From the NCBI GenBank assembly GCA_024803745.1, contig JANJXV010000030.1, positions 6,121,001 through 6,185,000 of the forward strand: a stretch of 64,000 nt of DNA. Direction: 5' to 3'. The notes below the pieces were generated by a model, which saw only the letters and a list, made by a program, of their open reading frames with translations, was not told the origin of the DNA and made no database searches. This document shows positions 24,013 through 34,579 of this stretch, one piece after another; the stretch's first letter is position 1; each line of letters starts with the position of its first letter. The DNA is from Megascapheus bottae (taxonomy: Eukaryota; Chordata; Mammalia; Rodentia; Geomyidae). A program made the position numbers and the translations under genes.

Positions 24013-24203
24013 CTTGCCAGGCCTGTAGTTCGAACTCAGGGCCTGAGCACTGTCCTTGTGCTTTCTCAAGGCTAGAGCTCTACCACTCGAGCCACAGCAC
24101 CACTTCCAGCTTTTTTTTTTCTATGTATGTGGTATGGGGAATTGAACCCGGGTCTCCATGCATGCTAGGCAAGCACTCAACCACTAGGCCACACTCCTAG
24201 CCC
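24013..24203 (-). repeat. dimeric ID-type SINE
   Basis: Full-length reverse copy from 'gccaggcctgtagttcg' to 'ggccacactcctagccc', little diverged, inserted into the MaLR relic. Confidence 0.88.
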
Positions 24204-24430
24204 AGGGGCACCCTGGGTACTGCTTACTGACTTCACGTAGGGCCGTCCGTCATGTCAGGAGACAGCGTGAAGCTCTCATCAGATTCAGCTACCTGACCTT
24301 GGACTTTTCAGCCTCCAGATCCATAAACCAAAAAAATAAATAAATAAATAAAAATAAAAAATAAAAACCTCTGTTCATTATAAATTACCCAGTGTTTGGT
24401 ATTTTGCTATTGCAATACAAAATATGGTAG

Positions 24431-26680
24431 ATATTTGTTTCTTTGAAACCTACAGGATTTTTTTAATGTTTTTTTTAAGAGCTTTTTTTAAAGTTCCTCA
24501 GAATAAACAAGTTTCCTGGCATGCACTCTGTCAGCATGAAGCACAGAGAAAGTGGAATGCCAGGGCACAGGGCACGGGGGGGGGGGGGGCTGGCATCTTT
24601 GATTTTGCATGGACCAGGAGAAGTCAGTGGGCAACATCAGGAAAGCTTGGCCACACAATACGGACAGCTTGCCCGTGATGGAAACTGTAGTGACAGGGCA
24701 TGTGATACTGGGCATACGCCCATGCCTTTTGCTTGTTTTGTTGCTGAACTTTTCATCCAGTTCTTGGAAATGTTTGCAGCTGGCCATCTTTGCGGCACGC
24801 ATATTTAGTCAGAATACGTCAGGTCCTGAGTGACCAGGACAAGAAGCTCCAGAACCAAAGCTATTTGGCGACACCTCATCCCATCCCAACGTCTGCCACC
24901 CGCCTCCTCTCGCTTCACTTCCTTTATCTGAGCAGCTTGGTCCCTTGCTCTGGCAGGCCAGGCCCGGCCCCAGGTCTTGAGGCTTTGCAGGGGTGCGAGG
25001 AGAGGTCAAAGGAGTGCCCTGAGATTCCTGTTTGGCAAACTGAGATGGAGGTGCTAGGGAAGAAATAGCCAAATCAAGCAGCCCCATGATTAAAAAAGCA
25101 GCAAGACCATGAACACCATCCGTCACCAGTGGGAACGCAGAGTCCCTGCTGTCACCCTTGTGCAGATCTCTGTTCTCTGCCTCTCCTGGCCGGAGGCGGG
25201 GGTGGGGGAGGGGGAGCATCCTTGCCCACACAGCAGGTCTTCTTTGTCCTTCGTGTCTGAACAGACTCTGGTTCAGAAGCAAGGTGTCTGGGAACAATAA
25301 GAAGGAGCGCTCTAAGTTGATCGTTGGTGACATAAAGTAGACGTGTGGGACATAAGCTCAACCTACCCATAAAATGGGATCATGAGGTCCTGGGCAGCCA
25401 GTGTCACCAAATGATGGGTGGACATCAGCTGCTAGGCCACTGGCAAGCAGTACTCACTCTGACTGGCCCAACCAGCAGGCCTCCCACCCTGGAGACCAGT
25501 GACTCCAAACACTTGTCCCCTGGCTTCCTCCCCTCGCTAGGAGCCAATGTTCCCAGAGGCGCAGAGAAGCTCTTGGGTGTGGGCATGCCAGAAAAATCAG
25601 AGTTTCCAAGGACAAGTTAGAGCAGAAGTTCCTAATCTTGGCTTCTAAATCTTGGCCAAGCAAGCACCTGGAGAGCTTAAAAGGACTGGCCACACCCGGG
25701 CCCCTCCTCACACCCATGGTGGGGAGGGGGTGAAGTAGGGAGGATCAGGCTGGGGGATGGGCCCATGTGGCATTTTTCCCCCCCAAAGCTCCTGGGGTGT
25801 TTTTGATGGTTTCAGCTAGGGTTGAGATTCACTAGCTCTTAGCAAAACGACAGGAACTAGCTGGCAGACACCAACCTCTAATGGCAGGAGAGGAGGCACC
25901 TGCAGTTGGACCCCAGATGTACACAGCCCAGAGAGTAAACAGCGCACACAAGCAAGAAGCAGCCTGCAAAAGGTGGCCTTTGGGCCCTTGCCCAGATCTT
26001 AGTCACACCAGAGAGAAGCCCAGGGTGGAGCCAGGTGAGGTGGGCTGTGGTCTGAGCAGGTGTTTGGGGTGGAGAGTGGGGGTGGGGGGGTGTCAAGACA
26101 GGTCCTGATGGCACAGACAGGCTGGCAGGCAGTCACACCTGCTCCCTCTACAGGGCAAATGACGTTAGCCTCCTGAGTTCTAGGTTGCAGTGGCATGTGG
26201 CACCGCCTGTATCAGCTGGTTTGTGTCTAACCCTTTCTCTAGCCCACTGGGTTACAAGTTGTACAGTGTTGGAAGTCCTCTCTGGGGCAGGAGATAATTA
26301 ACACTTGTGGGGAGGTCCAATGTCTAGGATCTCCCCCCCCCAACACACACACACAGACATTGCCTGCCTACTTGTGCTTATACTGGAAGGTTTCCTACTA
26401 AAGTAAACATATTCCAGGAGTTGCAATCTGGTTTAATCTGGTTTAAGCCTTGATGGGTTCTGAAGGAGAATGGAACTGGCTCACCAGGTGCACTTTGATA
26501 AAAACTATCCAAACAGCAAAGGATGCCAATCAGTCAGTCACTTGAAAAGAATGAGGAGAAGACAATGAGCAGGGCCACACACTCTGAAGGCAGCCAGGAG
26601 GAGACTGTGGTCTGGATATCCAAGAGGAATTGGCCAGGCCTGTCAGGAACAGATACAAGTTTCAGGATTTAAATGATCCA
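24431..26680. other. intergenic, no gene seen
   Basis: Contains a 14-base G run at 24576-24589. The 174-codon minus frame at 24809-25333 has no recognisable motif. Confidence 0.4.
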
Positions 26681-26887
26681 GGGCCGGAAGTTTGGCCTAC
26701 TGGTAGAGTGCTTGCCTAGCATGCACAAAGACCTAGGTTCGATTCCTCAGTACCACATACATAGAAAAAGCCAGAAGTGGTGCTGTGGTTCAAGCAGTAG
26801 AGGTCTAGCCTTGGGCTGAAGAGCTCTGGGACAGTGCTAGGCCCAGAGTTCAAGCCCCATGGCCAGCCCCCACCCCTAAAAAAAAAA
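26681..26887 (+). repeat. dimeric ID-type SINE
   Basis: Full-length sense copy beginning 'gggccggaagtttggcctac' with box-B-like 'ggttcgattcc', then the 3' monomer and a short A tail. Confidence 0.88.
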
Positions 26888-28585
26888 TCCTATTTGCAGC
26901 TAAGCCATTTGCAATAGGTTCATAGGTCAGTTCTGCTTGAGTAAATGTCAGTTTTGTGTGGGGAATTACTATTCTGAATATTTACCACAGACTTAACCAT
27001 ACATATAAAACACCCATTTGAATAAGCTAGTTAAAATAGCTGTGAATTAAGATCATCACTGCAACAACAAACTATATTTAAACTATTAGGAGATAAATTT
27101 GTTCGATCTATAGTTTATTAAAACCGCTTGGAGTAGGAGATGTGTATAGATGGCTGAACCCAGACATAAACTGGGTGACTCTCTCCCCGCAAAGCATAGA
27201 CTCAAAGTACAAACCCCCAGAGGACTTGAACTCTGTCAGATCATGGTACAAAGGGAAGGTAAATTGACTGCACCTCGAATAGTTCACTGAAATAAAATTA
27301 AGTGACAATAAATATTTAAACTAGATAACTAAAGCTTCCAAGAAAAAAAAACCCTGTTTAAAGAGCTCTTCCCATATGAATCTCACCAAGTTTCCCTTTG
27401 AGAGAACTCTGTCTTTGAGACAGAGTCACTGTATGACTCAGGCTAGCCTTGAACCCAAGAGCCTCCTGCCTCTGCCTCCTCCTCCGCTCAGTGTTATTTT
27501 TCCTTTACTTTTTTTATTAATGTTTTTGTTATCTTTACAGAGTTGCACAAGGGAGTTTCTGTTCCCCATGTCACGTTATGAGTACAATGCTTTTTGGTTA
27601 TCCCTCCCAGGCCCAGCCAGCAACTCACAAAGTGTTATTTTTCACGGTTTGTTTCGTTGGTGGATTGGGAAACAGAAACACTGGCATTTGCAGAAGTAGT
27701 CTGGTGGCAAGTTGACTTTCAGAGAAGTGACTTTCAGAGAATGGGGTTTCCCTGCATGACCCAAAGCCTGTTTGGCTCCACTGGGTGCCTCTTGTTACAC
27801 TGTTTACTCTGCTAAATGTTCTGGACTTAGACCAGGCCGCTTCGTGAGCCTGAGCCCTTGAAAAGCACCCACGAGCTGCCCTTCAGGGCCTTGAATGCGA
27901 TGCAGAGACAATCCTGCAGTGATTTCTGAGCGTGTTCCATGGGGTACAGATGCCACTCAAGAGCTGGACTTCTAGAAAACCTTCGGTCTTGGGACTTCTG
28001 AACATCCCCCTCTCCAACTCCCAGGGAACCCTGAAACCCAGGTGTTGGGGATGGGGGAGTGTGTGTTCTTCCTAAACGCTGGAATTCCATTCATGTACTT
28101 TCCTGAGACACAGAGGTTTCTGTCACTTGACTGTGTTGTGGCCCCATTGCACACAGCCTTTCTTAGGAATGGGATCCTTAGAGGTAAATATGGCCCCCAG
28201 GGTCCTGTGTCTAATATCCTGCCTTTCCAAACACGTGTTCCAGGTGGAGGGTTACAGAACCCCCTCCTTAAGCAGCGTTTCTTCCATTCCAGGAATGGAA
28301 GCCTGTTCCGTTCTCTCCACTCTCCCCAGCCTCCCATCAGTTCAGAACTCCCAGCCCCAGCCTTCTTCTCAGGGACAATGCTCTACTCCCCAGCCCTGCT
28401 TCAACTGCTCAAGTCCCAGCCCTGGTGCAGCCATTGGGCCTCCCTGGTGTTGGGTGAGTTGCTGTGCTGGGGCTCTGGGAATCTAGACTAGCTCCCCAGA
28501 AATGACACATGTTCTGCCAGGGACAGAGACCCAGAAATTCAGTGTAGACATCCTGTCTCCTTCATCCACACCACCCTTCTTCTCT
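26888..28585. other. intergenic, no gene seen
   Basis: Holds a B1-like antisense fragment at about 27411-27482 ('ggctagccttgaacccaaga') and a LINE 3'-like fragment at about 27494-27600. The block 27.83-28.50 kb is GC-richer and repeat-poor with open frames up to 149 codons, none recognisable. Confidence 0.4.
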
Positions 28586-28589
28586 GTGA

Positions 28590-28940
28590 TGGCTCAGGTA
28601 TTAAACCCAATGCCTTACCATTAAGCGTTGTTGCCACTGCAAAGTGGTGGAATCTTGAAGACACAGTGCCTACTAGAAGGAAGTCATTGGGTACATGTCC
28701 TTAAAGGCAATATTGGAACCCAGGTCTCTTTCTCCCCCGCCATTCTCTCTCCTTCCTCCTTTCTTTCTTTTTGTTGCTTAGCAGCCATAAAGTGAGCAAC
28801 TTGATTCTCCCCGCTCCCATCAAGATGCACCATGCCACCCTATGCCCAAAGCAAGGAACCAAGAGAGCGTGGACTGAAACTGGAGGCTGGGAGCCCAGAT
28901 AGGCCTTTCCTCCTTTCAAGCTGATCATTTCCGCGGCTGG
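28590..28940 (+). mobile_element. MaLR LTR relic, sense
   Basis: Landmarks include 'tgtccttaaaggcaatattg', 'cagccataaagtgagcaa', 'tgaaactggaggctggga' and 'ggcctttcctcctttcaag' at the 3' end, in the order of rodent and mammalian MaLR LTRs. Directly followed by an ID head fragment at about 28935-29006. Confidence 0.55.
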
Positions 28941-29006
28941 AGCCGGGCCTCTGTGGTAGAGTTCTTGCCCAGCAAGCGTAAGTCCTCAACTCAAAACTTA
29001 GTACCA
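28935..29006 (+). repeat. ID-type SINE head fragment
   Basis: 'Ggagccgggcctctgtggta' and 'gagttcttgcccagcaagcg', then a degenerate 'cttagtacca': the tRNA-like head only. Confidence 0.55.
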
Positions 29007-31036
29007 GTGTCACTGAACCAGGGGGCTTGTCAAGAACTCCCACTCATAGCGGATACTGAACACCTACTGTGTGGCAGGGACTACACAAGACCACATGCGA
29101 GACTCTGGGGATGGTGGCTATCTCAGGGACCTCTCACTATAGCACCCCAAAGGCCCAGGCTGGTGCAGGTTCACTGTTATGCTTCCCTGGGTGTGGGCCT
29201 TAAGAAGCCTCTACTGCTGTCTGTGGGCACTGTGCAAGGCAATAACTTCGTAGTTGCCAGTGGTTCATCTGCCATCTCTCATTTTCCAAGTCAGAAACTT
29301 GTCTGTGATCTGCCTTCTTCTCTGTCTTATTCTGAAAGCCCTAGATAGAGACTTCCATTCAGTGCAATGATCCAGTAGCCACACGAAAAGCAATGACATA
29401 TTTACATATATATAATATGTATAAATAAATATGAAAAAGCATCCGTAGTTTAATATTATATAGAAAAGTAGTTTTTAGGCATCTGTTTGATACCATTTCT
29501 GGAAAGGAAATATACACACAAATACATATATGTGAATGGATAGAAAAGCAGGTAAAAAAAAAAGGTAGACTACATTTCAGAATATTTAGACACGACCTTT
29601 GAATAGAAAATCATTTGAGGTTTATACGCCCTACATTTTTTTCATTTGTTTGCTTGCTTGTCACTGAGATGTCACTGAGGCAAGTCCAAACTTGCCTCAA
29701 ATTCATGATTCTCCTACTTCAGCTTCCTGACTGCTGGTGTAACAAACATCCACTCACACCCAGCTTTTCTACATCTTATCTTGTCATCAGTACTTATGAC
29801 GGTGAGATTTGAAGAATAAAAAAGGTCCCTCTCCATTTCAGTGCCTGACATCTGCAAATTAAACTCACAAATGACAGATTAACATGGAAAGAGTCACCAA
29901 CGAAAGCAAGAACTCAAAAGAAACGATTTGGTTTGAGAGCTCATATACCATCTTAACAAAGGATGATACAATGGTGGGGGAGAAAAGTCATAAGACAAAG
30001 GAAATCAGCACCCTTCTAGCAGGGCAAATTGTAGGCAAGTACATTTATGAGAGACAGAAAGGATTAAATAAGATATATTATGTCATCTCCAGTGGAAAGA
30101 GTGTCCTCGGTGACTGGCTCATTCTCTTCTCCCTGATATGGGAGAAGCTCACAAAGAGAAGCTTGTGTCCTAATCTTGGGCAGAGAAGGGAGTTCCTTCT
30201 GCATCTAGTATTTCTTAATTGCTTGAAACAACACTACATTAAAGTGGCAAATTTAGGAGACTCCTCCTTTCCTTCTTCTTCTACTGACTTTTTTTTCAGT
30301 GAACACAGGTTTTCTAAAATTATTTTCAATAGCATATATTAACTGTACAAGAATACTTTGTTGTACTTCACAGACAGCAGTTTGATCAAGTTCACCCCCA
30401 TTTACTTTTTCTTATCCCTCCCTCACCTTTGAATTTTCAATAATTTTAACCATCTTTATTTTTAGACATGCATAAGGGCTTTGATCATATTCACCTCCTT
30501 TATCCTTTCCTAAGAGTCCCTGTTACACACTATGTCATGCTTTAAAAAAATTAGATTTTATATATGAGCAAACATGGGACATTTTCTTTCTGAGCCTCGC
30601 TTATTGCACTTTACCTGATAATTTAATGCTCTATCTATTTTCCTACAGATGACATCAATTCTTTCTTTAGAGCTAAATAATATGACTGTGCATATCCACC
30701 ACACTTTCTTCATGCATTCCTCACATGGGAAACACCCTAAAATTGCTTTAAGAAGGAGAAATGAGATGAGGTAGAGTGACAGAGAGTTTGAGATTAATTG
30801 GGGATTAGGTTGATCTGGTCTGTGGAAATATAACAATGAAACTCTCCCTTATACTACAGTTGGCTAATTTAAAAACAAAAACAAAGCTATCCTCTGCTAT
30901 CAATTACCTTCATGAAAGACAAGATGGCCAAGGCTGAAGATACAGAGACACATGTATTCACACATAGATTCAGATACAGACATACACGTAGAGATAGACA
31001 ACACAGATATGAATATATAGACACATGTACAAGGCA
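29007..31036. other. intergenic, mostly AT-rich
   Basis: Includes a MIR-like piece near 29045-29110 ('gaacacctactgtgtggcag'), a B1-like antisense piece near 29660-29764 and a LINE 3'-like block at about 30330-30720. A 152-codon frame at 29884-30342 matches nothing I recognise and probably lies in an old repeat. Confidence 0.4.
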
Positions 31037-31037
31037 G

Positions 31038-31066
<29 letters not shown>
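31037..31066. repeat. (CA)n microsatellite
   Basis: About 15 CA units, 60 bases beyond the predicted CALML5-like poly(A) site. Confidence 0.95.
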
Positions 31067-31069
<3 letters not shown>

Positions 31070-31127
31070 CTATAGAATTTCCATCTTCCAATCAAACACC
31101 AAGCACACAGCAGAACTTTGCATTCCT

Positions 31128-31133
31128 TTTATT
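31128..31133 (-). terminator. poly(A) signal of the CALML5-like gene
   Basis: AATAAA on the minus strand about 312 bases past the stop codon, with a GT-rich stretch ('gtgtgcttggtgtttg' on the minus strand) 20-40 bases further on, as expected for cleavage near 31110. Confidence 0.7.
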
Positions 31134-31445
31134 AAGACCAATGACCATGAGAGGAGGGCACCCATTCCACTGCAGGAGAAGAGGAATAAGAACCAGCCTG
31201 ACACCATCTTTTGCCCATATTCAGAGAGTAAAGATGGGTTCATGAGCAGCCCCAGATGGTACAGGGTCTACAGGGTCCAGGAGAAGGAAAGCAAAGTCTT
31301 TCTTCATCCATGAAGGCATTTCCCATCCACCAACCCAGACCTTCCCTTTACAGCCCCATCACAAAAACAGAGACCCCAAGAAGGCGTCCAATCTGGTGGG
31401 CCAGAGTCCAGCAGACAGACAGGGTAGGCCTGGACCCGGAGAGCC

Positions 31446-31895
31446 TCACTTCTGAGAGAGGATGGCCACGAACTCCTCGTAGTTCACCTGCCCATCCTTG
31501 TCTAAGTCGGCCTCACGGATCATGGCATCCAGGTCCTCCTGGGACAGCTCCTCCCCTAGCTGGGCCATGGCCTGTTTCAGCTCCTCCACACTGATGTGGC
31601 CATCGCCATTCTGGTCAAAGGCGCTGAAGACGCTGCGGAGCTCTGATTCGGTGGCCCCCCCTTTCATTCTCTTGGCCACTGCTGTCAGGAACTCTTGGAA
31701 GCTGATGGTGCCATCGCCATCGGTGTCCAGCCGGGCAATAAGCTCCTTGAGCTCAGCTTCCGTCAGGTTCTGGCCTACAGCCTTCATCACTTCACCCAGC
31801 TCTTCCGTGTTGATTTTCCCATCCCCATTCTTGTCGAACCTGGAGAAGGCCTGATGCAACTCTTCCTTCTCCTCTTTAGACAACTTCTCGGCCAT
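31446..31895 (-). CDS. CALML5: CALML5-like skin calmodulin (four EF-hands, intronless)
   Basis: A 149-residue, single-exon calmodulin-like protein. All four calcium loops look complete, each with D at position 1 and E at position 12: residues 21-32 (DKNGDGKINTEE), 57-68 (DTDGDGTISFQE), 94-105 (DQNGDGHISVEE) and 130-141 (DLDKDGQVNYEE). The READxDxDGxVNYEEF ending and the position next to NET1 on the opposite strand match CALML5, also called CLSP (146 residues in human; mouse Calm4 is the related epidermal gene). These are calcium sensors of differentiating keratinocytes. The start at 31895 is chosen because MAEKLS aligns with the family N-terminus. The frame happens to stay open upstream to 32180, which I read as 5' UTR. 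Whether it is strictly orthologous to CALML5 or to one of the mouse Calm4/Calm5 copies needs a tree. Confidence 0.9.
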   Translation of the reverse strand: MAEKLSKEEKEELHQAFSRFDKNGDGKINTEELGEVMKAVGQNLTEAELKELIARLDTDGDGTISFQEFLTAVAKRMKGGATESELRSVFSAFDQNGDGHISVEELKQAMAQLGEELSQEDLDAMIREADLDKDGQVNYEEFVAILSQK

Positions 31896-32597
31896 GCTGC
31901 ACTCTCTTGTACCTCGTCGGGAGCTTCTGACTTGGCTGCTACTCAATCTGCTGTTCCCCAAGGCCTGTGGTCTCTGGGATTTGAGGCAGCGTCTGTCTGT
32001 CAGATGGCAGAGCCGAAGACAGTCTGCCTTTAGCATGGGCACCCCCTCCTTTTCTGCAGTTGGAGGGAAGGGAGGAGGAAGTCTCCCCACCCTCCAAGTG
32101 TCCTCAGGCAAGATCCTTCTCCAGGGAGGGACAGGCCAGCCACAGACCAGAAATGCAGGTACTGGAGTGGGAGGATCCATGGGTGTCTCATGGCATGGCG
32201 GGGCGAGGGGGGAGCAGTAGAATGTAGCCTACTGGTCTCCCCCGAGCCCCTTAACAGCAGATCACAGCAGATTGCAATAACATCTCCCCAGGTCTCAACT
32301 CCCCCACAGCGATGCACACAGAAACCCGGATCCAGCCCATCACGTCGAGACGGCAACGCCAGCTTCACAGAGACTAAGGCTTGAGGGGGATGAGGGATAG
32401 ATGAAGCTGTTCTTCAGGGGCTCCGCCATTCCCCAAATCTACCCAGATTCAGCCATGGGCTTCCATCAACTTCTCAGTGCAGGTCAGGAGCGAGAATAGT
32501 ACTCGCTGCCCTTCGCTCGCAGACAGCAAGCACCCACGTTACCTTCAGACCTTCAGACCCACAGCTGGTGCTGTGACAGTCCTCTTTTTCTGTGTCT

Positions 32598-32825
32598 GTC
32601 ATCGGGCCTATGCTCAGAGCTTGGGCACTGTCCCTGAATAGTATTGTTTTCCTCAAAGGTAGCACTCCAGAACGCTGAGCCACAGCTCTCCTGCCAGTTT
32701 TCTGGTGGATAATTGGAGAGAGGGTCGTGCAGACTGTCCTGCCTTAGTCTAGCTTCTAGCAGTGATCCTCAGATCCTGGCCTCCTGAGTAGCTAGGATTA
32801 CAGGTGTGAGCCACCAATATCCAGC
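32598..32825 (-). repeat. B1-dID composite SINE
   Basis: Complement of an ID body ('cctcaaaggtagcactcc', 'tggtggataattggagag') joined to a 7SL head ('cctcctgagtagctaggatt', 'acaggtgtgagccacc'), about 0.6 kb upstream of the CALML5-like gene. Confidence 0.8.
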
Positions 32826-34410
32826 TTTGGAAGAGTACTTTATTAAAGGGGGCATGAAGTATGATTGTGGTAGTATGGGAAGGACTTTTATCCTCTCTCC
32901 AGGACAATCCCCACCTAGCTCAGTGACTCCTACAGTCCTATTCCAATGCTTAGTCCAAGGTTTTCTGGGCCAAAGATACTTGAGAGAGGCTCAGGGACCA
33001 GAGGTGCAGAAGAGGACATACATAATGACATCTTGACCTCCCTACAGATTTATTAAGTATCAGCCCAAAACCCAAGACCCTCTCCCAAGACCCTCCATCT
33101 GATCCGCCCTCCAGAAGGAAAGCCCCACCCACCCACACCCAGAGCACCAGAGTTGAGACCAAGAGCTCAATCCTTGTGAGATTGTCCCTAAATCCTCCCA
33201 GTGTAGAGACCCATATTTGTCAGGGGACATCTGTCATGAGATCTCAATGACGGTTTCCTCAAGAAAGTCCCCTCTTTGTCTCCATAGAGTCCCTTCCCTT
33301 TCCCATCCCTTCCCTATCCTCCTGAGAAGTGTAATAATTTTGACCTTCTTAGTTCAGCCATTTAAGCAGAGCAAGCATTATCTCCTTCACTAAAATATAG
33401 GCTACCCATCGGTATTGAACATCTGCTCCTCCTCTGTCCCTGAATCTGGAGACTTGGACATAGAAAGAGAATAGCAAGGAGAATGTTCCAGGTGTCTGAA
33501 CTTTATTTTTATTTTTAGAATGACATCTCCAAGGAGAACCATCTCATCTTGGTATTGGAATAATACAGAGACCTCAATAAATATTAAGCAATCCATTTCT
33601 CAATGACATTGACAACCAGTTTGGGGTGGAGAATGCCACTCCAGCCTGGGGACTGGAATACGAGAAGCATTTGGTTTAGTAAGAGACACAGGAAGGGTGG
33701 AGCACTGGATGTCTCGCTTCAATCATACTCCTTTATTAAAAAAAAAAAGCAGAAGATATCCATCTGTATGTGAAATTTCCTTTACTTCTCATCTTATTAG
33801 GAGGACCTCTGATTAACATCTAAATGCTTTGCAATTATTGTCTTATTATTTTTCTTTAGTAGTAAATGATATGTTGCAAAAAAAATTAAAAGATTTTGTT
33901 GAGTTCCTGGTTCCAGGTCTATCACTGGCATGGAAATTGGTGTCTCAATATCTTGCCTATAAATTAGGATGATGCATTGACCGTATCTAAGGAGATTACT
34001 CTGAATCACAATATCAAGCTCAGATCAACACAAGGTGTGTTCCTCTATGGCAAATTTCCTGTGGAAGGACCAGCTAATTGACCTTTGATGTAGACCTCAA
34101 GAGAAGATCTACTTGAAGGGAGAGCCCACTCTCAATTTTGTTGTACCTTTCTTGGTTGAACTGAACACCAGAATCTATCCACATTGAGATGGTAGGTGAG
34201 CCTAACAGGCCACTCCCAGAACCTTAGCATACACTCAAACCAGTTCCATTCTATGGGATCAAGGGCTTCATTGAGAAAAACATCTCTATGAGTCTCACCG
34301 TGGCACAGGAAATGATGGTTACTATGTGCTGCTAGTATTGGAGAGAAAGGAAGAATTTTTCTTGGAGATTAATTCCTCAGTCTACCATATTGGATCCCAG
34401 CTCATGGATA
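32826..34410. other. intergenic, no gene seen
   Basis: No recognisable gene or full-length repeat. Short A run near 33738. Confidence 0.4.
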
Positions 34411-34579
34411 GGGCCAGGAACATGGTAGAGTGCTCACCTAGCATGCCCGAAGCCCTGGGTTTGATTCCTTAGTACCATATACACAGAAAAAGCCAGAAGT
34501 GGTGCTGTGGCTCAAGTGGCAGCGTGCTAGCCTTGAGAAAGCCCAGGCCCTGATTTCAAGACCCAAGACTAGCAAAAAA
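34411..34579 (+). repeat. dimeric ID-type SINE (internally shortened)
   Basis: Sense copy from 'gggccaggaacatggtagag' to 'agcaaaaaat'. Relative to neighbours it lacks parts of box A and the 'aaggacagtgctc' block. Confidence 0.82.

Larger units (their letters stand above)
23726..24430 (+). mobile_element. MaLR LTR relic, sense, with SINE insertions
   Basis: The 5' part is at 23726-23815 ('ttgctgtggtttgtccttca'). The 3' part is at about 24230-24430 ('cttttcagcctccagatcca', 'attataaattacccagtg', 'tattttgctattgcaatac'). Between them lie a B1-like fragment and a complete dimeric SINE. An (AAAT)n-type tract at 24330-24367 replaces the usual 'aataaa' region. Confidence 0.6.

Noticed and set aside
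24809..25333. 174-codon minus-strand frame
   Set aside because: Proline- and serine-rich chance frame with no recognisable family.
29884..30342. 152-codon plus-strand frame in AT-rich sequence
   Set aside because: No recognisable homology; surroundings look like old repeats.
31498..31854. 118-codon plus-strand frame
   Set aside because: Shadow of the CALML5-like gene on the opposite strand.
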